64,000 nucleotides of DNA, taken from assembly GCF_963975415.1 (NCBI RefSeq), contig NZ_CAXBGN010000015.1, forward strand, positions 1 through 64,000, written 5' to 3'. The stretch is from Kriegella sp963975415 (GTDB lineage Bacteria > Bacteroidota > Bacteroidia > Flavobacteriales > Flavobacteriaceae). A program made the translations under genes and the position numbers. Under the pieces are notes generated by a model that worked only from the letters and a program-made list of their open reading frames with translations, ran no database searches and was not told the DNA's origin. Shown one piece after another: positions 16,343 to 24,555 of this stretch. The stretch's first letter is position 1. Each line of letters opens with the position of its first letter.

Positions 16343-17157
16343 AAGTAGTAATTCGGAGTCAATGTAGTGAATTATTGTAAAAATTTTAAGAAGGTTATTG
16401 ATAAAATAAACGAATACATCTAATTGAATTTTAATAACATGTCAGGTGCTAAATTTATATATACTAGAATATCGTTCCGCCACATTCCTTTACATTTCCC
16501 CAAAAAAGGGCCTCATTACAAGAAAAGCGGTTCACTACACTATCTTGAACCCAGTCGCAGAAAAAGCGACAGCATTCGCCCAGCAAAAAGAATACCACAA
16601 CCTATTTCTTCACAAAATTTAAAATTCTGCCCGAGACGAACTGCATAACCGTTCGCCCGCTCACTTTTATAAGTTCTTACTCGCACAAAATTTTAGTGTT
16701 GGTTACAGAAAAGGTAACGGCGATGGCGCTATGGGAAGTAAGTGAATTGAATCGCAATCGGTATCATTTCGCTATAAATAAAATCGGTAATTATATGGCA
16801 ACATAGAATTCAATATCAAAAGAAAAGGAAAACGCTCAAGATATAATAAGTAAGTGTTTAATGCCATTCTGACAACTATTTGACATCATGCTAACTCAAA
16901 TTATATGGCTTCTATTTTGATGGTAATTATAGTATTGGAATTCTTGAATAGGCTTTTCGATACAAGGTAAGAAGTTTGGAATCCCTGAAATAAAATGAAG
17001 GGATGGAAGAGCAAGAGGGTAACCTGCTGGCGCAAGGTTACGTTTGTTAATTATCTAAATATCAGTCGGTTATTCATTTCGAAAAACATAATAAAGCACC
17101 TTTTGTGGATTAAAAACACTATAACCCGCTGACTATCAATCAAAATTTGATTAAAAA
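16343..17157. other. Region without recognisable gene, possibly degenerate
   Basis: These 815 bases lie between the nickel permease promoter side and the mobilization gene. A forward stretch around 16500-16740 reads like broken coding sequence (for example LNPVAEKATAFAQQKEYH, a stop, then HFYKFLLAQNFSVGYRKGN), suggesting a decayed gene of unknown identity. A 7-bp stem-loop at 17019-17041 is listed separately. Confidence 0.4.
17019..17041. repeat. Stem-loop upstream of the mobilization gene, possible oriT element
   Basis: GTAACCT and AGGTTAC form a perfect 7-bp stem around a 9-nt loop (GCTGGCGCA), more GC-rich than its surroundings and about 120 bp before the mobilization-type gene, where oriT of mobilizable Bacteroidetes elements is often found. 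No nic consensus was identified. Confidence 0.3.
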
Positions 17158-17559
17158 ATGGATAAAAGTTTTAAAAATGAGGGGTTTTCAAACATCAAGA
17201 TTAAAAACTCCATTGCTATAAAGTTTAGGTCATTTGCTCTTAAAAATAAAGAGTCTAATAGTATGACTTTAGACCAGATGCTTGAGTTTTTTGAAAAGCA
17301 CCAACTTTCACCTAATGATAAAATTCCAAATCACTTAATTCAAGTAGAAAAGCAGATTTTGAAGAGAATAAATGCAGTGATAGCTATTCTAAAAGATATT
17401 GAAAAGACGCAAACCAAACCTACACTAGGTATGCTACAAGCACTTTTTACAGCCGACGAGAAAGAGAATAAATCTCCAATGTTCGTAGAAAAAAAGAGAA
17501 GCCAAAGGACTTTAGAGGAAGAACTAAAACTTTGGGAAAAATCTAATGAATTTGAATAA
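17158..17559 (+). CDS. BfmA/BtgA-like mobilization protein
   Basis: 133 residues, soluble and basic. An N-terminal region IKNSIAIKFRSFALKNKES looks like a ribbon-helix-helix DNA-binding motif, followed by DQMLEFFEKHQLSPNDKIP and a helix ILKRINAVIAILKDIEKTQTKPTLGMLQALF that resembles BfmA/BtgA-family accessory mobilization proteins of Bacteroidetes (compare their IxKRxxxxxAxIRxxEKxxxxPxLxML pattern, from memory). Such proteins bind oriT and assist a relaxase, but no relaxase gene is present in the element. It is followed by a gene of the kind commonly paired with it. Confidence 0.6.
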   Translation: MDKSFKNEGFSNIKIKNSIAIKFRSFALKNKESNSMTLDQMLEFFEKHQLSPNDKIPNHLIQVEKQILKRINAVIAILKDIEKTQTKPTLGMLQALFTADEKENKSPMFVEKKRSQRTLEEELKLWEKSNEFE

Positions 17560-17578
17560 CGGGGTAAGAACAAGAGAT

Positions 17579-18238
17579 ATGGAAAATGTAAATTATATAA
17601 AACACTTGAATGCTGTCTTTGAGCGCTTTAATAGTGATGAACGAATTAAACAAGGACACATAACACTCTATTTGGCATTCTTTCAAAAGTGGAATCGTGA
17701 GTTTTTCAAAAAGACCTTGACAATTAATCGAGAACTTGTCATGGATTGTGCAAAAATCAAGTCAAAAACTACGTACCATAATTACCTCAAAGATTTAGAT
17801 GAATGGGAGTATTTAAAATACTATCCGTCCTACCATCCAGCTCGCGGTTCAAAAATCAAGATGTTCATATTTGGTACAAGTCTTAGTACACAGCAGGTCC
17901 AGAATATGGCCAACAGCGTCCCAGAACCAGGCCAAAAAATGGTACCTTCTTATAAACTTAAAACAAAAGAAAACTCTTTTAAACGGCACCCACTAAAATT
18001 TAATGAAAAAGAAGTTTTGCTTTTCTTTAAAAAAAACAATTGGGAGGAGGTTGAAGCGAGAAAATTTTATACCTACATAAAATCAAAAAAGTGGAAAACG
18101 GACAATTGGCAAATAATAGCTAAAATTTTTGCAAAAAATAATTTTGAATTAAAAGAACCTGAGCGGGCAAGTCCAATTTCTGGCTATGTAAATCGAATGA
18201 GTCAAATGAGAGATAAAAATTATAAGGAGCCACTATAG
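17579..18238 (+). CDS. Element-borne hypothetical protein, possible DNA-binding or replication factor
   Basis: 219 residues counted from the ATG of MENVNYIKHLNAVFERF; a longer frame opens at 17546 inside the preceding gene, but the chosen start matches how I remember relatives beginning. The N-terminal half (HITLYLAFFQKWNREFF ... NRELVMDCAKIKSKTTYHNYLKDLDEWEYLKYYPSY) looks like a winged-helix domain of the type found in plasmid or integrative-element replication and regulatory proteins of Flavobacteriia. The C-terminal half (NEKEVLLFFKKNNWEEVEARKFYTYIKSKKWKTDNWQ) resembles a second helical motif seen in such proteins. Function is inferred only from location near the right end of the element. 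Confidence 0.6.
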   Translation: MENVNYIKHLNAVFERFNSDERIKQGHITLYLAFFQKWNREFFKKTLTINRELVMDCAKIKSKTTYHNYLKDLDEWEYLKYYPSYHPARGSKIKMFIFGTSLSTQQVQNMANSVPEPGQKMVPSYKLKTKENSFKRHPLKFNEKEVLLFFKKNNWEEVEARKFYTYIKSKKWKTDNWQIIAKIFAKNNFELKEPERASPISGYVNRMSQMRDKNYKEPL

Positions 18239-18320
18239 TCTTTTTTATACTATGACGGAATAAACTCTATTTGTAGTGGTTTGGTTTTATTTATTAGAGA
18301 GAAAACATAAAATATTGTTA

Positions 18321-18343
18321 AAGGTGGCAGATTCGGTTGCACT
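18321..18343. repeat. Right-end copy of the element's terminal motif
   Basis: AAGGTG followed by ATTCGGTTGCACT matches the left-end motif 1713-1735 at 19 of 23 positions in direct orientation, and its last 13 bases are the exact inverse of 1751-1763. It lies 58 bp inside the right attachment repeat, so it may be an integrase or excisionase arm site. Confidence 0.55.
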
Positions 18344-18400
18344 CCAATTATTACCCTTTTGAAAGCCTATGTATACTAAGCTATTGGAAAAAAAGAGCAC

Positions 18401-18415
18401 TCCCACCTCGAGTAC
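18401..18415 (+). repeat. Direct repeat, right attachment site (attR-like)
   Basis: Exact copy of the 15 bp at 1599-1613 (tRNA-Leu 3' end). No more of the tRNA precedes it, so the right border keeps only the core. Confidence 0.72.
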
Positions 18416-18421
18416 AAATAG

Positions 18422-18457
18422 AAACCCTGTTAATCATCTGATTTTCAGGGTTTTTTT
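18422..18457 (+). terminator. Rho-independent terminator outside the right attachment site
   Basis: AAACCCTG (18422-18429) pairs with CAGGGTTT (18446-18453) and a T-run follows. It sits in the same position relative to the tRNA end as the terminator at 1636-1673, suggesting it is the original tRNA-Leu terminator displaced by the insertion. Confidence 0.7.
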
Positions 18458-18705
18458 ATTTTTGATAATATGCCTGAATATATGCCTCTGTTCTTACTTT
18501 CGGAACATAGGTGAACTGCTGCCGGGTACATAGTTTCTTCCTCTTTTTAGTGTATGTACTTGTGTCTTTGAGTGATTGCTTGTCGCGTATATCGTGTTTA
18601 GCTGCGGCAAAACTGCTTTCTTGAACATAGGCTCATTTTTTTTGATTATTTTTGGAGTAACCCGCCTATTGTTCGTCTAGTCCTTAGGTTGAATTCAGAA
18701 GATTT

Positions 18706-19881
18706 ATGAAAAAATTATTCCTTGCATTGATTGCCTTTGTTTTGTTCTGTAGTCATGATATGTACCTTAAGCTTGATACTTATTTTCTCAAGCCAAACAC
18801 CTCGGCGACTATTCAATTGTTCAACGGAACCTTTGACAAGAGTGAAAATGTTATTGATCGCGATCGCATGATAGATGCAAGCTTGGTGGACAATGGCAAC
18901 CGCGCTAAAATAAATCTGGATCAATGGAGCGAAAAAGACAGCATAACCATATTAAGTTTCAGAACGGGGGAATCTGGTACAGGTGTAGCCGGTATTTCAA
19001 CTGCTCCTAGAACTATTGAAATGACCGCAACGGATTTCAATAAATACCTTGAGCATGATGGTGTACTTGATATGTTGGATTGGCGCCGTAAAAATGATGC
19101 CCTTGAGGTCGATGCAGCTGAAAAATATTCCAAACACGTTAAAGCCATCTTTCAAGTTGGCGACAAAAAAACAGAGGACTGGCAAACTATTCTGGGCTAT
19201 CCCATTGAATTTGTACCTCTGAAAAATCCTTATGATTTGCACACTGGAGATGAGCTGCAAGTCAAGTTACTTTATCATGGGGAACCATTGGCCAACCAAT
19301 TGGTGTATGCCAATTATAAAGAAACAGGTCATGGTCACAGTCACGACGACGAACAGGAAAACACCAAGGAACACGGCCATACCCATAATAAAGACAAAAC
19401 TAACGAAACAAAGCAAGCCCATAGTCATAGCGAAGACCATGATAAGAGCGAAGAACATGGACACAGTCATAGCTCGGAGGGTGATAATGTTGGGAAACAT
19501 GACCATAGTCACGGCGAAGGGCACAGTGCCAATGGGGAACATGGCCATAGCCATAGTAATGAAAATGGTGAAACCGAAGAAGACCATCAGCACACTTCGG
19601 GCACACAACTTCGAACAGATGACAATGGAAATTTAACTGTAAAACTCACCGCTGATGGAATCTGGTATTTACGAACCATTAACCTTGTGCAATCTGAAGA
19701 ACCTGAATTGACCCATGAATCGAACTGGGCTACCCTGACCTTTGAAGTGGTACATGGGCATGATGAGACTACCCATACTCACGTCGATGACCACGAAGAA
19801 GGAATTTCTTCATATGTATATTGGATCGGCAGTCTTATACTGCTATTAGGATTGTTTTTTTGGTTTAATCGGAAGCGTTAA
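18706..19881 (+). CDS. His-rich DUF4198-like periplasmic/inner-membrane metal-handling protein
   Basis: 391 residues. A short signal peptide ends around residue 16 so the mature protein would begin HDMYLKLDTYFLKP, the typical DUF4198 opening with a leading His. A beta-rich domain runs to about 205, with LHTGDELQVKLLYHGEPLANQLVYANY as a conserved DUF4198 segment; residues about 208-297 are an extreme His repeat region (HGHSH, HSHSEDH, HGHSHSS, HDHSHGEGH), probably metal-binding; the domain resumes with LRTDDNGNLTVKLTADGIWYLRTINL and ends in one membrane helix (about 368-386) and an RKR stop. DUF4198 proteins accompany nickel/cobalt transporters, and the HupE/UreJ gene follows immediately. It lies just outside the hydrogenase element. 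Confidence 0.8.
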   Translation: MKKLFLALIAFVLFCSHDMYLKLDTYFLKPNTSATIQLFNGTFDKSENVIDRDRMIDASLVDNGNRAKINLDQWSEKDSITILSFRTGESGTGVAGISTAPRTIEMTATDFNKYLEHDGVLDMLDWRRKNDALEVDAAEKYSKHVKAIFQVGDKKTEDWQTILGYPIEFVPLKNPYDLHTGDELQVKLLYHGEPLANQLVYANYKETGHGHSHDDEQENTKEHGHTHNKDKTNETKQAHSHSEDHDKSEEHGHSHSSEGDNVGKHDHSHGEGHSANGEHGHSHSNENGETEEDHQHTSGTQLRTDDNGNLTVKLTADGIWYLRTINLVQSEEPELTHESNWATLTFEVVHGHDETTHTHVDDHEEGISSYVYWIGSLILLLGLFFWFNRKR

Positions 19882-20565
19882 ATGGATCGATCAAAATTAA
19901 GACTTCTCGTAACTTCCGTATTTTTCGTTTGTCCGCTTTTGCTTGCCGCACATGGGGTCAGTTCTTCAGATCAGGAGGTTTTGAATAATGGGGGACTGTT
20001 GTCATACATATACGTTGGGGCCAAACATATGGTTACAGGATACGACCATTTGCTGTTTTTGGCGGGTGTCATCTTTTATTTAAGCGGATTTAAGGACATT
20101 GTACGTTTTATTACCGTATTTACGGTAGGGCACAGTATTACTTTAATCGGAGCGACTTATTTGGGCATTGCTGCAAATGAACATTTGATCGATGCCGTAA
20201 TTGCCCTAAGTGTCTTATATAAAGGATTTGAAAATTTAGGGGGATTTGAAAAACACTTAAAGATAAAATCGCCGAATTTATTATTGATGGTTTTTATTTT
20301 TGGTTTGATTCATGGCTTTGGGCTATCTACCAGATTGCAGTCTTTTGAAGTCGGAACCGTACAGTTCCTGGCAAAAATAATTAGTTTCAATGTTGGCGTT
20401 GAACTGGGCCAAATCTTGGCATTGATACCTATTGTATTCATTATCACTAAATGGCAGTCTAAGAAAAGCTATGATGCTTTTTATAAGGCTGCAAACTATT
20501 ATTTGGTAATTGCAGGAATAGGGCTGTTCATCTATCAAATCTATGGTTATTTATACGGCCACTAG
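19882..20565 (+). CDS. HupE/UreJ family membrane protein (putative nickel/metal transporter)
   Basis: 227 residues with an N-terminal signal-like helix, then about six membrane segments. The family motif in the first core helix is visible (GAKHMVTGYDHLLFLAGVIFYLSGF: the H..DH pattern), as is the later FGLIHGFGLSTRL. HupE/UreJ proteins mediate nickel uptake for hydrogenase or urease, or other divalent metal transport. The start codon directly follows the stop of the His-rich DUF4198 gene, so both are one transcription unit. Whether it serves the neighbouring hydrogenase is uncertain, because it sits outside the mobile element's right end. Confidence 0.88.
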   Translation: MDRSKLRLLVTSVFFVCPLLLAAHGVSSSDQEVLNNGGLLSYIYVGAKHMVTGYDHLLFLAGVIFYLSGFKDIVRFITVFTVGHSITLIGATYLGIAANEHLIDAVIALSVLYKGFENLGGFEKHLKIKSPNLLLMVFIFGLIHGFGLSTRLQSFEVGTVQFLAKIISFNVGVELGQILALIPIVFIITKWQSKKSYDAFYKAANYYLVIAGIGLFIYQIYGYLYGH

Positions 20566-20754
20566 TTGTGCGCCCTATTGACTAAAGGTGAATTTCGAAT
20601 ATATTTTTGTCGGGTTTTACTATCGCTGTGCAAATCATGTTTTTCATTTGGTTTTTACTTTACCCCAAATATCTCGGTGAATTATTCAAGTCTTTTTGTT
20701 GTAGTTTATGCTCTGGTCAAGTAACTTTAGGGGCTGGATTTGATATCCACAAGT

Positions 20755-21126
20755 ATGATGCTGAAACAACTTATTCCAGTACTGGCTCTGATAATGCTTT
20801 TAAAGCCCGTTTGGCCTTTGGCGGAATATATGTTGAACTATGACTACATTGTCGAAAATCTATGTGAGAATAGGGCACAACCAATGCTCAATTGTAATGG
20901 AAAGTGCTATTTGGCCAAAAAATTGGCAGAAGAATCAGGGGAGGAAGAGCAGAATCCGTTCAATAGTGAAATTTCTAAGTTTGAAATACCGATTATCGAC
21001 TGGATGGGTGAACAGTATAGATCATTATCCTATTTTGATTTTGTAGTCAATAATCACAAAAGGTATGCTAATATGACCTCCAATTTATTTGCTACCGATA
21101 TTTTACATCCTCCACGATTTTCTTGA
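20755..21126 (+). CDS. Small membrane-anchored Cys protein
   Basis: 123 residues from the ATG at 20755 (an upstream TTG would add five residues). One N-terminal hydrophobic helix (LIPVLALIMLLKPVWPLAEYML) is followed by YDYIVENLCENRAQPMLNCNGKCYLAKKL with cysteines at about 37, 47 and 51, then an acidic stretch. Similar small proteins with an NCNGKCYLAK motif occur in Flavobacteriia near TonB-dependent receptors and metal genes as far as I recall, with no assigned function. The Cys motif suggests metal or redox function. It precedes the SusC-like gene by about 270 bp. Confidence 0.7.
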   Translation: MMLKQLIPVLALIMLLKPVWPLAEYMLNYDYIVENLCENRAQPMLNCNGKCYLAKKLAEESGEEEQNPFNSEISKFEIPIIDWMGEQYRSLSYFDFVVNNHKRYANMTSNLFATDILHPPRFS

Positions 21127-21394
21127 TACTTACATTTTTTAGAACTACTTTCATTTATGAAGTGTTTCATACGAATGGCGCATATGCTATATGCATAAAC
21201 TGTACAATCATAGCTTTTTGTAGACTTGTTCTAATTGGTGTTCTAAATCAGATCAGATTATTTTTTAATTAACGATTAATAGTACCTGTTAGCTATATGA
21301 ACCAGCGTAACATCCGATACTGAAAAAAGAGATAAGATTTGCCGCAACTTTCATTTTGTTCCAACGGTTTCTATTGACTTAAAACTAATTTTAC

Positions 21395-24300
21395 ATGAAT
21401 ATTCTTAACGTGTGTATAGGGAGCATTGCTCCTTTCACATCATATTTAAAATTCAGGGTAATAATACTATTGCTACTGGGTTTCGCGCTTTTTAAGGCAA
21501 GTGCAAATACACTTGAAACCAAAACTTTAATTATTCAGCAACATAGCCTAAATGGGATTATACTCGGCGAATCAGGAGAGGCCCTTGCAGGGGCTAATAT
21601 TGTGGAAAAGGGAACTGCCAATGGAACCTTGACCGATTTCGATGGTAATTTTCTATTGAATGTCGCCCCCGATGCTATTTTGGTAGTTTCTTACTTGGGC
21701 TATACAACACAGGAGGTTCCGGTAAACGAACAGAGCACCATTACGATTACATTATTGGAAGATGCCACCGGTTTAGATGAAGTTGTTGTTACGGCATACG
21801 GAACTTCCAACAAAAGGAGTTTCACCGGTTCGGCAGCGAAAGTGGCGAACGAAACCTTGTCAAGGACCGCCTCGGCAAGTTTCGAAACTGCATTACAAGG
21901 CAACGTTTCAGGAGTTAATGTGTATACCACAGGCCAGCCCGGTGGTAGTTCGAATGTTCAAATAAGGGGCGTTGGCTCTATAAACGGGTTAACCCAACCT
22001 TTATATGTTTTAGATGGAGTGGTAATAAATTCTGATAATAATTCTAGAATCGGGGGCAATGGTGCTGTTACGAACATAAACCCCCTTTCTACGATGAATT
22101 CTGCCGATATTGAGAGTATTACCGTTCTAAAGGATGCCGCCGCCGCATCATTATATGGTTCAAGGGCAGCCAACGGAGTCGTTGTTATCACTACCAAAAA
22201 GGGAAAAAATGGAGAAACCGAACTCACTTTTAGCACAGAATTCGGCCTAACCCATAATTTGACCGAAGAAGAAACCATAACGAACCACCAGTTTAAAGAA
22301 CTTTGGCAAGAAGGGCAGCTGCACCAATATATTCAGAACAACGAAAATGGGGAATTTACAAGGGTTTATGGTGACAGTAATTTATATGCCAACTATCAAA
22401 GCTTGGCAAAGAGCGATTATGAATCTATTTATGGCACTACCGATGTCAATTCAGACTGGCTTGATGCCATTTATAGAACGGGCTCCAATCAAAAGTATGG
22501 TCTTTCGGCAAGGGGTGGCAATGAAAAAACAAAATTCTATATATCAGGAGATTATTTAGCTCAGGAAGGAACAATTATCGAGTCTGACTATAAGCGGTAT
22601 TCCGGTAGAATCAATTTAGAAAATAAAGCCAAGGATTGGCTCACCTTGGGGGCCAATCTATCGGTAGCCAAGTCGGAACGTAACACAGGGCAATATGATG
22701 GTTCATATGCTGGCGGATTAAATCCCTTATATATGGCTCGTGTTTTACCTCAGGCCGCACCTATCTATGATGCTAACGGTTACGAAGGTATTGCAGACCT
22801 GCCCAACGATATTGAGAAAAACGCCAACCCTATCGGCGTCATTAAGGTCGGACAATATTTAAATAACGAATTTAGGGTGAGGGGCGATGTTTTTGCCGAT
22901 TTTGCCTTGCTCAAAGGCCTAAGGTTTAAAACCACATTTGGCATTGACCACCAAACCAATGAAGAATCGCTCTATGACAATAAAGAGTTTGGTGCAGGTG
23001 GTGGTGTATGGAATGGGGTATTGTACGTTTCCCAAGGGGAGGTATTTCAACATACTTCTTCTAATCTGCTTACCTATAATAAGCAAATAAACAAGCATGG
23101 TTTTGGGGGGCTATTGGGGTTTGAGTCACAGGTTTCAAAAATGAAATCCATAAGAAATTCTGGTTATGATATTTTAGATAGTGAGTTATTATCGTCTAGT
23201 AGTATAGGGTCGTTGTGGTCATGGTCGGGGTATTCCGAAAATTATGCCCTGCTCTCCTACTTTTCAAGGTTCAACTATAACTATGATCAAAAATATTATT
23301 TATCGGCAAGTTATCGAAGAGATGGTTCTTCCCGCTTCGGAAAAGATACACGCTGGGGTGATTTCTGGTCTGTGTCAGGGGGGTGGATTGCCACTGAAGA
23401 AGATTTTATCGACCTCGAATCATTAAATTATTTAAAGTTAAGAGCTAGTTATGGTACCAATGGCAACCTACCCCCGGAGTACTATGCAGCATTGGCATTT
23501 TTTAATACCGATGGTAAGGGTTATGGCGGGGAATCAGGACTGTCTTACGGGCAATTGGCCAACCCAGACCTTTCTTGGGAGTTGAGCAATAACTTTAACG
23601 TAGGGTTTGATGCGGTCGTTTTTGACAAGTTGAACCTAACCTTGGAATACTTCTCAAAAAATACACAAGACTTATTATTGAATATTCCTGTTACCGCAAC
23701 TACCGGATTTAGTAGTCAACTACAGAACTTCGGTGAAATGAAAAACACTGGCTGGGAGTTGGATTTGGGGTACACGCCTATTTCCTCTGCAGTTTTTTCT
23801 TGGAATACAAAGATAAACCTTACGATGCTCTCCAACGAAATAACCAAATTAAAGGGAGATTTGGTGCCTAGCTATAGTTCGCAGTACGGCCAGGATCCCA
23901 CGATTATTAAAGTCGGGGAAAGCTTAAACTCTTTTTATTTAAGGGATTATGCAGGGGTAAATAGTGCCACGGGTTTGGCTGAATATTATATTTTGGAAGA
24001 TGGTGAACGTACAGGTGAACTGACTACCGATGCCGAGATTGCCGGTTTTGGTATTTTCGGTACGGCGCTGCAAGATATTCAAGGCGGTTTCTATAATCAA
24101 CTGAGTTATAAAGATTTTAGTTTAGACTTCCTTTTTACTTTTGGTGTAGGCGGTGAAGCGTATGATCGAACCGCATTCAAAAGAGATGATGATGGGTTCG
24201 CACCACAGTTCACCAATACAACTGCTCAATTGAATCCTTGGAATCCAAACAATGTAGATTCCAATGTGCCGATAAGAATCAATGGAAACACAACTTTTTC

Positions 24301-24544
24301 CAATGATGTATCTACAAGGCATTTGTACAACGCAGATTACCTTAAGTTAAGAAATCTCAAGTTGAGCTATAACTTGCCTCAATACAAATTGATCCAGGGT
24401 GGGGCGGTATATATTCAAGGAGACAATTTGTTACTATTTACCGAATTGAACGATTATGATCCAGAGGCGATAGCCAACGGTGTCAACTTTTTTCAAATGC
24501 CTACGGCTACAAGCTTAGTAATAGGATTACAATTAAAATTTTAA
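21395..24544 (+). CDS. SusC/RagA-family TonB-dependent outer-membrane transporter
   Basis: 1049 residues. After an N-terminal signal region, a carboxypeptidase-regulatory-like domain (LNGIILGESGEALAGANIVEKGTANGTLTDFDGNFLL) leads into the SusC signature and plug (GLDEVVVTAYGTSNKR, VQIRGVGSINGLTQPLYVLDGVV, SADIESITVLKDAAAASLYGSRAANGVVVITTKKG) and a beta-barrel ending in LQLKF with a terminal Phe. It imports a substrate delivered by the SusD-like lipoprotein encoded 11 bp downstream. No glycosidase or polysaccharide lyase is adjacent; the flanking genes look like metal/redox proteins, so the substrate may not be a glycan. Confidence 0.95.
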   Translation: MNILNVCIGSIAPFTSYLKFRVIILLLLGFALFKASANTLETKTLIIQQHSLNGIILGESGEALAGANIVEKGTANGTLTDFDGNFLLNVAPDAILVVSYLGYTTQEVPVNEQSTITITLLEDATGLDEVVVTAYGTSNKRSFTGSAAKVANETLSRTASASFETALQGNVSGVNVYTTGQPGGSSNVQIRGVGSINGLTQPLYVLDGVVINSDNNSRIGGNGAVTNINPLSTMNSADIESITVLKDAAAASLYGSRAANGVVVITTKKGKNGETELTFSTEFGLTHNLTEEETITNHQFKELWQEGQLHQYIQNNENGEFTRVYGDSNLYANYQSLAKSDYESIYGTTDVNSDWLDAIYRTGSNQKYGLSARGGNEKTKFYISGDYLAQEGTIIESDYKRYSGRINLENKAKDWLTLGANLSVAKSERNTGQYDGSYAGGLNPLYMARVLPQAAPIYDANGYEGIADLPNDIEKNANPIGVIKVGQYLNNEFRVRGDVFADFALLKGLRFKTTFGIDHQTNEESLYDNKEFGAGGGVWNGVLYVSQGEVFQHTSSNLLTYNKQINKHGFGGLLGFESQVSKMKSIRNSGYDILDSELLSSSSIGSLWSWSGYSENYALLSYFSRFNYNYDQKYYLSASYRRDGSSRFGKDTRWGDFWSVSGGWIATEEDFIDLESLNYLKLRASYGTNGNLPPEYYAALAFFNTDGKGYGGESGLSYGQLANPDLSWELSNNFNVGFDAVVFDKLNLTLEYFSKNTQDLLLNIPVTATTGFSSQLQNFGEMKNTGWELDLGYTPISSAVFSWNTKINLTMLSNEITKLKGDLVPSYSSQYGQDPTIIKVGESLNSFYLRDYAGVNSATGLAEYYILEDGERTGELTTDAEIAGFGIFGTALQDIQGGFYNQLSYKDFSLDFLFTFGVGGEAYDRTAFKRDDDGFAPQFTNTTAQLNPWNPNNVDSNVPIRINGNTTFSNDVSTRHLYNADYLKLRNLKLSYNLPQYKLIQGGAVYIQGDNLLLFTELNDYDPEAIANGVNFFQMPTATSLVIGLQLKF

Positions 24545-24555
24545 ACGGTTATAAA

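Larger units (their letters stand above)
1599..18415. mobile_element. Integrated (mobilizable) element carrying a [NiFe]-hydrogenase cluster
   Basis: A 15-bp direct repeat TCCCACCTCGAGTAC, the 3' end of tRNA-Leu, bounds this 16.8-kb segment at 1599-1613 and 18401-18415. Just inside are related 23-bp motifs (1713-1735 and 18321-18343) that could be integrase arm sites. The left end encodes an IntDOT-like integrase, the right end a BfmA/BtgA-like mobilization gene plus a typical element-borne hypothetical gene. Between them lies a hydrogenase structural, maturation and nickel-uptake cluster. No relaxase or conjugation genes are seen, so transfer would need help. That the element still excises is inference. 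Confidence 0.75.

Noticed and set aside
16424..16648. A 74-residue protein-coding gene
   Set aside because: Composition is biased (Ser/Arg/Pro/Lys rich), no ribosome-binding context, and the region looks decayed in several frames.
19267..19608. Antisense genes over the His repeats
   Set aside because: Hydrophobic Met/Val-rich frames on the minus strand are the complement of the His codon repeat, not separate genes.
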